Below are positions 24,372-33,063 of a stretch of 64,000 nucleotides of DNA, in pieces. The notes under the pieces were generated by a model that saw nothing but the letters and a program-made list of their open reading frames with translations, had not been told where the DNA came from and ran no database searches. The stretch comes from Brassicibacter mesophilus (GTDB lineage Bacteria; Bacillota; Clostridia; Tissierellales; Proteiniboraceae), in contig NZ_JBNPXI010000013.1 in NCBI RefSeq assembly GCF_050433385.1, positions 1-64,000 of the forward strand, read 5' to 3'. The translations under genes and the position numbers were made by a program. How positions within the stretch are numbered: position 1 is the stretch's first letter; every line of letters begins with the position of its first letter.

Positions 24372-25250
24372 TTAATCTTTAACTCCTCCATCCATAGTTC
24401 CTTTAGTGTAGTACTTTAATATTAATGGATAAAGTAATAAAACTGGTATCATAGCAATAATAATGGTACCTGATTGTAAAGCATCATAGCTTAGTCGTGC
24501 AGTCTGATCATAAGATAATAAACTGTTTGCACCAAGCATTGTTGCTGTATCGTCTAGCACAACAAACTGCCTTAAAATTACTTGGAGAGGCCATTTAGCC
24601 GACTCAGTCAAATATATAGACGCTCTAAAATATTCATTCCAGTGGAAAACAGCATAAAATAGCCCAATAGTCGCCATAGCCGGCTTTGCTAATGGAAGTA
24701 ATATCTTAAAAAGTATTGTCATATGTCCAGCACCATCAACTTTTGCAGCTTCGATTATTGTTTGCGGTATTTCTTCAAAGAATCTCATCATAATAATGAG
24801 ATAATACACATTTACTGCTTTATATAAGATTACTGACCAATAACTATTAATTAAATTCAATTTCTTTATTACTAAATATTCTGGAATCAACCCTGGTTCA
24901 AAAACCATTACAGTTATCAGAATTGCCATAAAGAATTTCTTGCCTACAAGATTTGGTCTAGTCAACGTATATGCAGCCATAGCTGTCAAAATAAGATTTA
25001 TCGTTGTACCAACAATAGTAACAAATAGAGAATTAAATATACTTCTCACAATCTTAGGATTTGAAAAAAGCACCTTATAATTTATAAGTGAGAAGCCTTT
25101 AGGTATAATAGTTAATCCACTAACCTCTGAAACTCTGCTTGGTTCAGATAATGATAATGCAAGAATATTTAATATAGGGATCACCATTGTCAAAGTAATA
25201 ATAAATAGCACAATACAGATAGTTAGATGGAATATTTTTTCCTTATTCAT
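24372..25250 (-). CDS. Carbohydrate ABC transporter permease (MalG/LplC type)
   Basis: A 292-residue permease with six predicted helices and the EAA loop motif IIEAAKVDGAGHMTILFKILLP that contacts the ATPase. The MalG-like topology and C-terminal YYTKGTMDGGVKD ending are typical of the LplC branch. GTG/ATG choice is clear: ATG after AAAGGTGG. It pairs with the LplB-type permease 13 bases upstream. No ATPase gene is in the operon, so a shared MsmX-like ATPase must serve it. Confidence 0.88.
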   Translation of the reverse strand: MNKEKIFHLTICIVLFIITLTMVIPILNILALSLSEPSRVSEVSGLTIIPKGFSLINYKVLFSNPKIVRSIFNSLFVTIVGTTINLILTAMAAYTLTRPNLVGKKFFMAILITVMVFEPGLIPEYLVIKKLNLINSYWSVILYKAVNVYYLIIMMRFFEEIPQTIIEAAKVDGAGHMTILFKILLPLAKPAMATIGLFYAVFHWNEYFRASIYLTESAKWPLQVILRQFVVLDDTATMLGANSLLSYDQTARLSYDALQSGTIIIAMIPVLLLYPLILKYYTKGTMDGGVKD

Positions 25251-25263
25251 GTTATTACCACCT

Positions 25264-26208
25264 TTACCATAAACCTTTTCCAGATATTTTTTTTGTTAGA
25301 AAATGAGTAGAGAAAATCAATACAATCCCTATTGCACCTTTAAATAAACTTGCTGCAGTAGCATAGGCGTATTGTCCATTCACTAAACCTATTCTGTAAA
25401 CATATGTATCAAGTATATCTACAACACTAATAACTGAATCATTCATAAAGTTATATACTTGGTCAAATCCAGCATTCATGAAAAAGCCTAGATTTAAAAT
25501 AAAAACAGTCACAATAGTATTTTTAAGCTCGGGCAATGTAATATAAAACACTTGCTGTAATCTTGAAGCCCCATCAATGTGAGCTGCTTCATATAAAGAT
25601 AGATTAATTCTCATAATTGCTGCAAGATATATAATTGAGTCCCATCCAGCACTTCTCCACATTTCCGAAAATACAAATATCCACCTTATATGGCTTTTAC
25701 TAGTCATAAAATCAATCGAAGGCACTCCGAAAAGATTAATCGCTCGATTAACAAAGCCCCCACTAGGCGATAGTAAGCTTATCCAGATTCCCGCAATAAC
25801 TACCCATGATAAAAAGTGAGGTAGATAAATTACTGATTGAACATATTTCCTAAATTTAGTGCTTCTTATTTCATTAACAAGTAGTGATAATATAATAGGA
25901 ATCGGAAAGAAAAATATCATTTTCATAGTACTAATTATAATCGTATTTTTTAAAACATTAACAAAGGCTGGAGAGCTGAATAATACTCTGAAGTGCTTTA
26001 ATCCAACCCAAACATTATCTCCAACTATCTTGTAATCTTGAAAAGCCAGTACCATTCCTGCTATAGGCCAAAGATGAAAGATAATAAAGTATATTAAAGC
26101 AGGTAATAGTATTAGATATAGTCCTTTATCCTCTTTAATCTTCTGACTTAATTTCCTTTTCTTTGTACTTACTTGATTTCTTTTTGAATTTACTTTTAGT
26201 TCAACCAC
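25264..26208 (-). CDS. Carbohydrate ABC transporter permease (LplB type)
   Basis: A 314-residue permease with six predicted helices; a lysine-rich tail of about 30 residues precedes the first helix (YLILLPALIYFIIFHLWP). The EAA loop is LYEAAHIDGASRLQQVFYITLPEL (split here: LYEAAHIDGAS, then FYITLPEL). It starts with GTG after GGGAGGGGG. It forms a heterodimer with the following MalG-type permease. Close packing (14 bases) with rbsK upstream shows one operon. Confidence 0.88.
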   Translation of the reverse strand: MVELKVNSKRNQVSTKKRKLSQKIKEDKGLYLILLPALIYFIIFHLWPIAGMVLAFQDYKIVGDNVWVGLKHFRVLFSSPAFVNVLKNTIIISTMKMIFFFPIPIILSLLVNEIRSTKFRKYVQSVIYLPHFLSWVVIAGIWISLLSPSGGFVNRAINLFGVPSIDFMTSKSHIRWIFVFSEMWRSAGWDSIIYLAAIMRINLSLYEAAHIDGASRLQQVFYITLPELKNTIVTVFILNLGFFMNAGFDQVYNFMNDSVISVVDILDTYVYRIGLVNGQYAYATAASLFKGAIGIVLIFSTHFLTKKISGKGLW

Positions 26209-26222
26209 CTAACCCCCTCCCA

Positions 26223-27107
26223 CTATCTCAAAATTTTATCTAACTCCCGCCTAGTAATCATACCTCCTTGGGCACCAACTTTTGTTATTGATATTCCTGC
26301 CGCAACATTGGCAAATTTTATAGATTCTTCTAGCGATTTTCCCTCTGCCAATGCTACTGCAATAGCTCCATTAAAAGTATCGCCTGCCCCAGTAGTATCT
26401 ACTACATTAACATCAATACTTGGTATGTGGATAATATCAGTTCCATCACAAAATCTTACGCCTCTTTTCCCTTCTGTTACAATAAGCTTATTAGAAAATT
26501 CTCTCATAAGCTCCTCGGTACTCTTTTGTGAGTCAAATATAATAGCGCATTCATGTTCATTTGGTATGATATATGTTGATTTTTCCAATACTTCTACCGA
26601 CAATTTTGATGCAGGAGCTGGATTTAAGATAATAGTTTTATTGTTTTGGTGTAAGAAATCGATTGCCCATTCTACAGTATATATCGGGATCTCAAGCTGA
26701 ATTAATATTATATCAGCTTGTAATAAAATTTCTTGATATGATTTCAAATATTCTATAGAAGTGTTTTCATTTGCACCTGGCACAACTACAATACTGTTAT
26801 CGTTTTCAGCCAAATGAATAATAGCTACTCCACTCTCTTTTTCAATATTTTTTTGTATATATTCAGTTCTAACATTTTGCTTATCTAAAATATCTAACAT
26901 ATATTTGCCATGTTGGTCATTGCCCAATGTACCAAACATAATAGTTTCTGCCCCAAGTTTTGATGCAGCAACTGCTTGATTTGCACCTTTGCCGCCCGGG
27001 GATATAGAAAAAGAATCTCCAATAATAGTTTCACCTTTATTTGGTCTTCTTTTCGATTGAACAACTAAATCAATATTTATGCTTCCAATAACAGCTATTT
27101 TTGCCAT
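26223..27107 (-). CDS. rbsK: Ribokinase
   Basis: A 294-residue PfkB-family kinase very like ribokinase, which converts D-ribose to ribose 5-phosphate. Signatures: GGKGANQAVA (38-47) and DTTGAGDTFNGA (237-248) with catalytic D243. NPAP in the hinge and NEHEC near 183 also fit RbsK. AGGTGG precedes ATG. Its presence beside two ADP-ribosylglycohydrolase-type enzymes supports release of ribose, or a similar pentose, inside the cell. Related sugar kinases with slightly different substrates cannot be excluded. Confidence 0.88.
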   Translation of the reverse strand: MAKIAVIGSINIDLVVQSKRRPNKGETIIGDSFSISPGGKGANQAVAASKLGAETIMFGTLGNDQHGKYMLDILDKQNVRTEYIQKNIEKESGVAIIHLAENDNSIVVVPGANENTSIEYLKSYQEILLQADIILIQLEIPIYTVEWAIDFLHQNNKTIILNPAPASKLSVEVLEKSTYIIPNEHECAIIFDSQKSTEELMREFSNKLIVTEGKRGVRFCDGTDIIHIPSIDVNVVDTTGAGDTFNGAIAVALAEGKSLEESIKFANVAAGISITKVGAQGGMITRRELDKILR

Positions 27108-27118
27108 GTTTACACCAC

Positions 27119-27430
27119 CTATGGTATCTGTATTTTCATCAAAGGAGCATGTTGTTGAGCTCCATAAACATCACGGTCTCCTACAGTCCCTGACGATATA
27201 TCTCTGTCAAAAGTAATCTTAAATCCCAGCGCTTGATCAAAAAAAACAATGTGAGATATGTGTTCTTCAGAGATTCTGTAAATATCCGAAATTTTACGTT
27301 TATTTATCTGGCCTGATTTCTTAACTCTAATATAATTTTCTTCATTATCAAATAACACATCTAGCGTTATTTCAAAAGGCCCAGAATTTTTGCTCCTTAG
27401 GATTTTTGCTAAATCAAATAATTCTGCCAT
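27119..27430 (-). CDS. DUF4387 protein
   Basis: A 103-residue protein of the DUF4387 family (LAKILRSKNSGPFEITLDVLF at the start, GDRDVYGAQQHAPLM at the end). The family has no established function; it almost always follows an AtuA/DUF1446 gene (from memory), as here, separated by only 2 bases. It may be a subunit of the same enzyme. ATG at 27430 follows GGAGG; an ATG four codons earlier is inside that site. Confidence 0.8.
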   Translation of the reverse strand: MAELFDLAKILRSKNSGPFEITLDVLFDNEENYIRVKKSGQINKRKISDIYRISEEHISHIVFFDQALGFKITFDRDISSGTVGDRDVYGAQQHAPLMKIQIP

Positions 27431-27432
27431 AA

Positions 27433-28794
27433 CTACCTCCATAGATATTCAATTTTAAATGGTTTTAATCCGTCTTCAACTTCCATTAAATGGTATATAG
27501 AAAATTCATATACTGCTCCAAACTCTATATCACTAGGTGCAAAAGGAAAGGCTAGATTACCTGCTGTAGACTTTCTTCCCTCATATCCATAGTGTAAAAA
27601 AGTAGAACGTATTGATGAACAGATAGTACTAGCCAATTCTTGTGTTTTAGCTATTACTTCAAATACTACTCCAATCTCATGTCCTTCAAAATGTTCAGTT
27701 TCTTTTAAGCCCATCACTGCATTCTTACCATAATTATAAAAGTTTATTTTATAATCATTAGTAGATATTTCCGAATAGTATTCTCTAACCTGTTCTTCTA
27801 CTAAAGTTTCTATCTCTTCTATCCTTTGAATCAATAAAGGATCTCTAATTCCAGCTATAACAAAAGTACGATATGCTACTTTTCTTGCTCCTTCAAGTTT
27901 TATGTAATAAGTATCATTTTTTCTATATCTACTATTGCTCACTTCTACTATTCCTTCTTCTACTTGAGTGAATTTGCATTTTTCTAGGTCTAAAACCATT
28001 CCTGGTCCCTCAAGTAAAAAAGGATGATTTTTTTCATAAAACGTGTGCGCTGCTACACTTGTTGTAAAACATTTTCTTATTGGATTTAAGGATTTAACTA
28101 TAAAAGAATCTCTTTTGATAATGCCTAACATACAATCTTTGGTAGTCCCTGGTTCTGCACATAAGGCACCGCATTCTAAAATTTTGCCTAAATGATAAGA
28201 TAATCCTTCATCAAAACCATAGTAAATACCCATTGCTGCGAAAGGAGAAGGATCATAAGCTCTACCACAAATAATAATATCAGCTTTATTTTTAAGTGCT
28301 TCTATTATGGGTTCATGACCCATCTGCGCTACTACATCGCCAGTGTCTTCCAAAACTTGTGGCTCTAATGATTTCACACTATTTCCTAAAGGAATAGTTT
28401 TCCCAAGTAACATAGCTTTTTTTATATCTTGCTTATCAATATCAGCCCATATAATAGCAATTTTAGCTTCCAACTTATGTTCATTTAAAATCTCTTCTAC
28501 TATAGTCCTTGTCCACTCCACATGAGGCTTGGCTCCAGAGCCACCAGCCGATCCAATAATAACTGGAATGCGTAGATTAAGTCCATGGGTGATCATCAAC
28601 TCTAAATCCTTCTTCACTGCCATCTTACTCACTATACTTACACCAGCACCTAATTTGTGTGGCCCAGCATCAGTAGAGCCAGCATCAACTATTATTGCGT
28701 CTGGATTTTCTCTTATACCTTTCAAAAACGATTCCTTCGGAAATCCATAACCAAGCATACCACAGGGTGCCAAAATTCTTACTGTATCTTTCAA
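27433..28794 (-). CDS. AtuA/DUF1446 family protein
   Basis: A 453-residue protein of the acyclic terpene utilisation AtuA (DUF1446) family, with APCGMLGYGF, VDAGSTDAGPHKLG and GSAGGSGAKPHVEW near the N-terminus and CGRAYDPSPFAA in the middle. AtuA is needed for citronellol breakdown in Pseudomonas, but the family is much broader and the activity is not defined. The likely start is TTG at 28794, 8 bases after AAGGAG; an ATG at 28803 touches that site. It follows the regulator gene and precedes DUF4387. Confidence 0.8.
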   Translation of the reverse strand: MKDTVRILAPCGMLGYGFPKESFLKGIRENPDAIIVDAGSTDAGPHKLGAGVSIVSKMAVKKDLELMITHGLNLRIPVIIGSAGGSGAKPHVEWTRTIVEEILNEHKLEAKIAIIWADIDKQDIKKAMLLGKTIPLGNSVKSLEPQVLEDTGDVVAQMGHEPIIEALKNKADIIICGRAYDPSPFAAMGIYYGFDEGLSYHLGKILECGALCAEPGTTKDCMLGIIKRDSFIVKSLNPIRKCFTTSVAAHTFYEKNHPFLLEGPGMVLDLEKCKFTQVEEGIVEVSNSRYRKNDTYYIKLEGARKVAYRTFVIAGIRDPLLIQRIEEIETLVEEQVREYYSEISTNDYKINFYNYGKNAVMGLKETEHFEGHEIGVVFEVIAKTQELASTICSSIRSTFLHYGYEGRKSTAGNLAFPFAPSDIEFGAVYEFSIYHLMEVEDGLKPFKIEYLWR

Positions 28795-28807
28795 ATTACT
28801 CATCTCC

Positions 28808-29512
28808 TTAATCAGTTTGGATATGCTGATCAATTTCATTAGTATCTATAAACTTTTTAACCATTCTTAGATGGTATACAACACTGTGCTTAGCCCTAGT
28901 TACATTTCTTTCCTTAATAGCTTGAATTATCTCTATGTGTTCTTTAATTACTTCCTCTTGTCTTTTTACACTCTTGAAATTGTTTTCAGCTATTTCATGA
29001 ATGAGATCATAATAAAGACTTATGAAATTTATAAGAAGTATATTTCTCGACAGTTCAGCTAATCTTAGATGAAAATTCTGATCTGCTAGTCCAATTTTCT
29101 CGTCTGCTAAGCTTATATTACTAAGCATTCTCTCTATTTCTAGTATTTCTTCATCTCTAGCCCTCTCTATAGCTAGCTCAACAACCTTTTGCTCCAAAGA
29201 CTCTCTCATTTCAATTAAATCCCTATACGAAGCTTTTTTAAACATTGTAATAATAGGTTCGTCTATTGCGTTCTTTTCAGGTAACTCTCGAATATAGGTC
29301 CCATCTTTAGGTTTCCTACTTATATACCCCTGCACTTGAAGTATTGTAAGTGCTTCTCGAAGTATACCTCTGCTTACTCCTAACTGTTCCGCAAAATCTG
29401 TTTCAGTAGGTAGTTTATCCCCTGGTTTAAGTTTTCCTGCCTCAATCATACTTATTATTTCGTGTACAACCTTATCAGAAAGTCTTTCAGCTTTTAATGT
29501 TTTAAATTTCAT
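28808..29512 (-). CDS. GntR-family regulator (FadR/FCD subfamily)
   Basis: A 234-residue transcription factor. Residues 8-75 are the GntR winged helix (KLPTETDFAEQLGVSRGILR, then GYISRKPKDGTYI). Residues 95-220 are the all-helical FCD ligand domain, which usually senses a small organic acid or sugar metabolite. It is the first gene of the catabolic operon and lies directly beside the 22-bp inverted repeat at 29549-29595, its likely operator. Autoregulation and repression of the operon relieved by a pathway compound are expected. GGGGTAATAGT precedes ATG. Confidence 0.88.
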   Translation of the reverse strand: MKFKTLKAERLSDKVVHEIISMIEAGKLKPGDKLPTETDFAEQLGVSRGILREALTILQVQGYISRKPKDGTYIRELPEKNAIDEPIITMFKKASYRDLIEMRESLEQKVVELAIERARDEEILEIERMLSNISLADEKIGLADQNFHLRLAELSRNILLINFISLYYDLIHEIAENNFKSVKRQEEVIKEHIEIIQAIKERNVTRAKHSVVYHLRMVKKFIDTNEIDQHIQTD

Positions 29513-29548
29513 ACTATTACCCCATTATTTATAATCTATTTATGTATT

Positions 29549-29595
29549 GTATAATAATATAATTGTTTAATTGTTAAACAATTATATTATTATAC
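29549..29595. promoter_or_regulatory. Perfect 22-bp inverted repeat, probable GntR operator
   Basis: 29549-29570 and 29574-29595 are exact reverse complements around TTG. The centre TTGTTAAACAA resembles FadR-subfamily half sites. The element lies 37 bases before the GntR start and contains several possible -10 boxes, so repressor binding would block the promoter. It could also extrude as a long hairpin. Confidence 0.65.
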
Positions 29596-29641
29596 TACCA
29601 CGTATATAATTGTAATGCAATAACTATTTTTGCTTCATGTA

Positions 29642-29672
29642 AAAAGACTAATCATCGTCAGATTAGTCTTTT
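29642..29672 (-). terminator. Terminator of the ilv operon
   Basis: A 12-bp stem (29642-29653 with 29661-29672) directly downstream of ilvB, followed on the minus strand by T residues. It separates the ilv operon from the GntR operon. Confidence 0.85.
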
Positions 29673-29702
29673 ATTAATTCTTTACTAATACATATTTCAT
29701 TA

Positions 29703-31358
29703 TTATTTTAGTACTAACTTATCTATTGATTTACCAGGTGGGACAATTGGATACACACCTTCATCTTTATTTATCAGGCATTCTATAAAAATAGGCCTAT
29801 CAGCATTTACAGCATGATGTAATACATCCTTTAGTATATCGATATTACTTACTCTATACCCCTCTATATTGTAAGCATCGACTAGTTTTAAGTATTCTAC
29901 TTCATTTCCTATATCAGTTTCAGAATACCTCTCTTTATTAAAAAGCTTTTGCCATTGCCTAACCATCCCTAATGTGTTATTATTGAATAGCATTATAATA
30001 ATGGGAAGTTTAAACCTTGATACCGTTACTAATTCATTACAATTCATTCTAAAGCTACCGTCTCCAGTTACAAGTAGAACTTTTTTTAATGGATTAGCAA
30101 GCTTTGAGCCTATAGCTGCACCTAATCCGAATCCCATTGTACCAAGTCCCCCAGAAGATGAAAAGGTTCTTGGAATTTCAAATTTCCAGTATTGGGCTGT
30201 CCACATTTGATGTTGACCAACATCAGTTGTAACAATAGTATCACTACCTAATATTGAATTTGCAGCTTCTAAGATGTTGCGAGGAGTAAAGCTTTCATTC
30301 TTATCATTTTCTATAACCTTCCATTCTAAGATCTCTTCAATCCAGTCTTTTCTTTCTTTTTGCTCAATATACTGTTCAAGCTCGTCCAATATACTTTTAA
30401 CATCACCAATTAAAGAAATCTTAGTTCCTATATTTTTACCAATTTCAGTTTCATCTATATCAATATGAATGATATTTGCTTTAGGAGCAAAATTGTCAGC
30501 CTTACCAATAACTCTATCACTGAACCTTGCCCCTATGGCAATAATTAAATCACTTTTATTTACTGCAAGATTAGCTTCTTTAGATCCATGCATTCCTACT
30601 AACCCTAATGATAATCGGCTTTTTCTTGATAAGCACCCAAGCCCCATCAATGTATTTACTACTGGTATATCGCCTTTTAATACAATATTGTACAGCTTAT
30701 CAGAAGCATTAGATGTAATAACTCCTCCACCTGCATATATTATTGGTCTCTTTGAATTATTTATTGCTTCCGAAACTACGCTCAGAAGATTTCCATCAAT
30801 TTTACATCTGTTTGTTTGATCATTATTTATATTCATTTTTTGGTATTCAGTTTCTTCTAAAAAAATATTCTTAGGTATATCTATAAGTACTGGACCTGGA
30901 CGACCACTTTTTGCAACATCAAAAGCTTCTCGAATAATGTCAGCCAGATTACTTGCTTCTTTAACTAAATAGTTATGCTTAGTAATAGAAAACGTCATAC
31001 CAGTTATATCAATTTCTTGAAATGAGTCCTTACCTAATAAATTTGTAGGCACCTGCCCTGTAATCACGACTAAAGGAACCGAATCCATATATGCATTAGC
31101 TATACCAGTAACTGTATTAGTTGCACCTGGTCCCGAAGTAGCAAAACATACCCCAACTTTTCCAGTTGTCCTGGCATATCCATCTGCGGCATGAACAGCA
31201 CCTTGTTCATGAGCTGTTCTTATATGTTTAAAATCGTTTTGCTGTTCAAGAAGTGCATCATATAATGGAATAACAGCTCCACCTGGATATCCAAAAATTG
31301 TATCGATATTTTGTTCTTTCAAACATTCTAAAACTACTTGGGCACCTCTTATTTTCAA
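29703..31358 (-). CDS. ilvB: Acetolactate synthase large subunit
   Basis: A 551-residue ThDP enzyme that condenses pyruvate with pyruvate or 2-oxobutyrate, first common step to valine, leucine and isoleucine. N-terminal FGYPGGAVIPLYDAL and the catalytic glutamate in AHEQGAVHAADGYAR are present, and the ThDP motif begins GDGSFRMNCNEL. FAD-region features RFSDRVIG fit the biosynthetic type. The start is TTG behind GGGGTG. It is last in the ilvN-ilvC-ilvD-ilvB operon; the small subunit is encoded first, an unusual separation. Confidence 0.93.
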   Translation of the reverse strand: MKIRGAQVVLECLKEQNIDTIFGYPGGAVIPLYDALLEQQNDFKHIRTAHEQGAVHAADGYARTTGKVGVCFATSGPGATNTVTGIANAYMDSVPLVVITGQVPTNLLGKDSFQEIDITGMTFSITKHNYLVKEASNLADIIREAFDVAKSGRPGPVLIDIPKNIFLEETEYQKMNINNDQTNRCKIDGNLLSVVSEAINNSKRPIIYAGGGVITSNASDKLYNIVLKGDIPVVNTLMGLGCLSRKSRLSLGLVGMHGSKEANLAVNKSDLIIAIGARFSDRVIGKADNFAPKANIIHIDIDETEIGKNIGTKISLIGDVKSILDELEQYIEQKERKDWIEEILEWKVIENDKNESFTPRNILEAANSILGSDTIVTTDVGQHQMWTAQYWKFEIPRTFSSSGGLGTMGFGLGAAIGSKLANPLKKVLLVTGDGSFRMNCNELVTVSRFKLPIIIMLFNNNTLGMVRQWQKLFNKERYSETDIGNEVEYLKLVDAYNIEGYRVSNIDILKDVLHHAVNADRPIFIECLINKDEGVYPIVPPGKSIDKLVLK

Positions 31359-31388
31359 AGTATCACCCCACTTTTTTATATTCTTATT

Positions 31389-33050
31389 TTATTTACTAAT
31401 ACATACAGCCCCACTAGACGCAGAAGAAACTAGTTTTGAATATTTTCGAAGATAGCCATTATGAGACTTATTTAATAATTTCATATTATCTTTTCTTTTC
31501 TCAAGTTCAACTTTATCAACTAGTAAATCTAGTTTACTAGTTAGTATATCTATGCTAATAATGTCTCCATTCTTTATGAAAGCAATAGGGCCTCCTTCTA
31601 TTGCTTCTGGAGAAACATGTCCGATTGCTGCTCCCCTGGTTCCGCCTGAAAATCTCCCATCTGTTATCAATGCAACATCTTTATCTAGTCCCATTCCCGC
31701 AAGTGCAGATGTAGGTGTAAGCATTTCTCTCATACCAGGCCCACCTTTTGGACCTTCATATCTTATTACAATTATTTCACCTTTCTGAATCCTGCCTGAT
31801 AATATTGACTCGACAGCATCTTCTTCACTATCAAATACTCTGGCAGTCCCTGTGTTTATTAACATTTTTTCTGCTACAGCAGATCTTTTCACTACCGCTC
31901 CTTTTGGTGCTAAGCTACCAAACAATACTGCTATTCCCCCAGTTTTGCTATAAGGTTCATATATCGAAGCAATAACTTCATCCCCTTTTTTTTCATATCT
32001 CTTAATTAGCTCTCCAATTTTAATACTAGATACAGTTCTTTCCTCCATGTGAATTAAGTTCTTCTTACTTAATTCATTCATAACTGCTAATACACCTCCA
32101 GCTTCATGTAAATCCTCTATATGATAAGGTCCTGCAGGACTTAATCTGCATAAATTAGGTGTTTTTTTACTTATATTATTTATTTTATCTAAATCAATAT
32201 CGACATTGAGCTCTTTAGCAATTGAAGCAAGGTGCAAAACAGTATTTGTTGAACATCCCATTGCCATATCTACTGCTAAAGCATTCTCAAATGCACCTTC
32301 AGTTAAAATGCTACTTGGCAGAACTTGTTCTGTTGCCAATTCCATAATTTTCATTCCTGTAAGCTTTGCAAGTCTCTTCCTCTCTGCATGAACTGCAGGT
32401 ATAGTACCATTGCCTGGTAAAGCCATACCTAATACCTCAGATATACAGTTCATAGAATTTGCAGTAAACATCCCTGAACACGAGCCACATCCTGGACATG
32501 CACTATTCTCTAGCTCTATCAACTCAGCCTCAGTCATTTTTCCGCTCTTAACAGCACCGACGCCTTCAAAAACTGTTACTAAATCTATTTTTTTATCATT
32601 TAACTTTCCTGCGAGCATAGGACCACCGCTCACTAAGATACATGGAATATTTAGTCTTGCTGCGGCCATAAGCATAGCTGGAACTGTTTTGTCACAATTA
32701 GGAATTAATACCAATCCATCTAAGGCATGTGCTTTAGCCATTACTTCAATGCTGTCAGTAATCAATTCTCTACTAGCTAATGAATATTTCATTCCTTCGT
32801 GATTCATTGCTATTCCATCACATACAGCTATCGTAGAAAATTCGAGGGGAGTACCTCCTGCTAGTAGAACTCCTCTCTTAACGCTTTCTACAATATCCCT
32901 GAGTCCGACATGTCCAGGTACGAGCTCGTTAAATGTATTTACTATCCCTATAAAAGGTTTTTTTATTTCTTCATCGCTTAACCCTAGAGCTTTTAATAGA
33001 GATCTATGTGGTGCTTTTTCAGTTCCTTTTTTAATTGCATCACTTTTCAT
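31389..33050 (-). CDS. ilvD: Dihydroxy-acid dehydratase
   Basis: A 553-residue iron-sulfur dehydratase for the third step of branched-chain amino acid synthesis. Cluster and metal motifs are CDKTVP, ACPGCGSCSGMFTANSMNC and GRFSGGTRGAAIGHVSPEA. ATG at 33050 is chosen because AAAGGAGGTG precedes it; the ATG at 33071 lies within the end of ilvC. Long open frames on the opposite strand here are antisense shadows. Confidence 0.93.
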   Translation of the reverse strand: MKSDAIKKGTEKAPHRSLLKALGLSDEEIKKPFIGIVNTFNELVPGHVGLRDIVESVKRGVLLAGGTPLEFSTIAVCDGIAMNHEGMKYSLASRELITDSIEVMAKAHALDGLVLIPNCDKTVPAMLMAAARLNIPCILVSGGPMLAGKLNDKKIDLVTVFEGVGAVKSGKMTEAELIELENSACPGCGSCSGMFTANSMNCISEVLGMALPGNGTIPAVHAERKRLAKLTGMKIMELATEQVLPSSILTEGAFENALAVDMAMGCSTNTVLHLASIAKELNVDIDLDKINNISKKTPNLCRLSPAGPYHIEDLHEAGGVLAVMNELSKKNLIHMEERTVSSIKIGELIKRYEKKGDEVIASIYEPYSKTGGIAVLFGSLAPKGAVVKRSAVAEKMLINTGTARVFDSEEDAVESILSGRIQKGEIIVIRYEGPKGGPGMREMLTPTSALAGMGLDKDVALITDGRFSGGTRGAAIGHVSPEAIEGGPIAFIKNGDIISIDILTSKLDLLVDKVELEKRKDNMKLLNKSHNGYLRKYSKLVSSASSGAVCISK

Positions 33051-33063
33051 ATCGGCACCTCCT

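Noticed and set aside
31552..32802. Series of open frames of 60-130 codons on the plus strand opposite ilvD
   Set aside because: They lie fully antisense to a firmly identified gene, lack ribosome sites and have no recognisable domains; they arise from codon bias of the real gene. The same applies to plus-strand frames opposite ilvB, aroC, aroA and the aminotransferase fusion.
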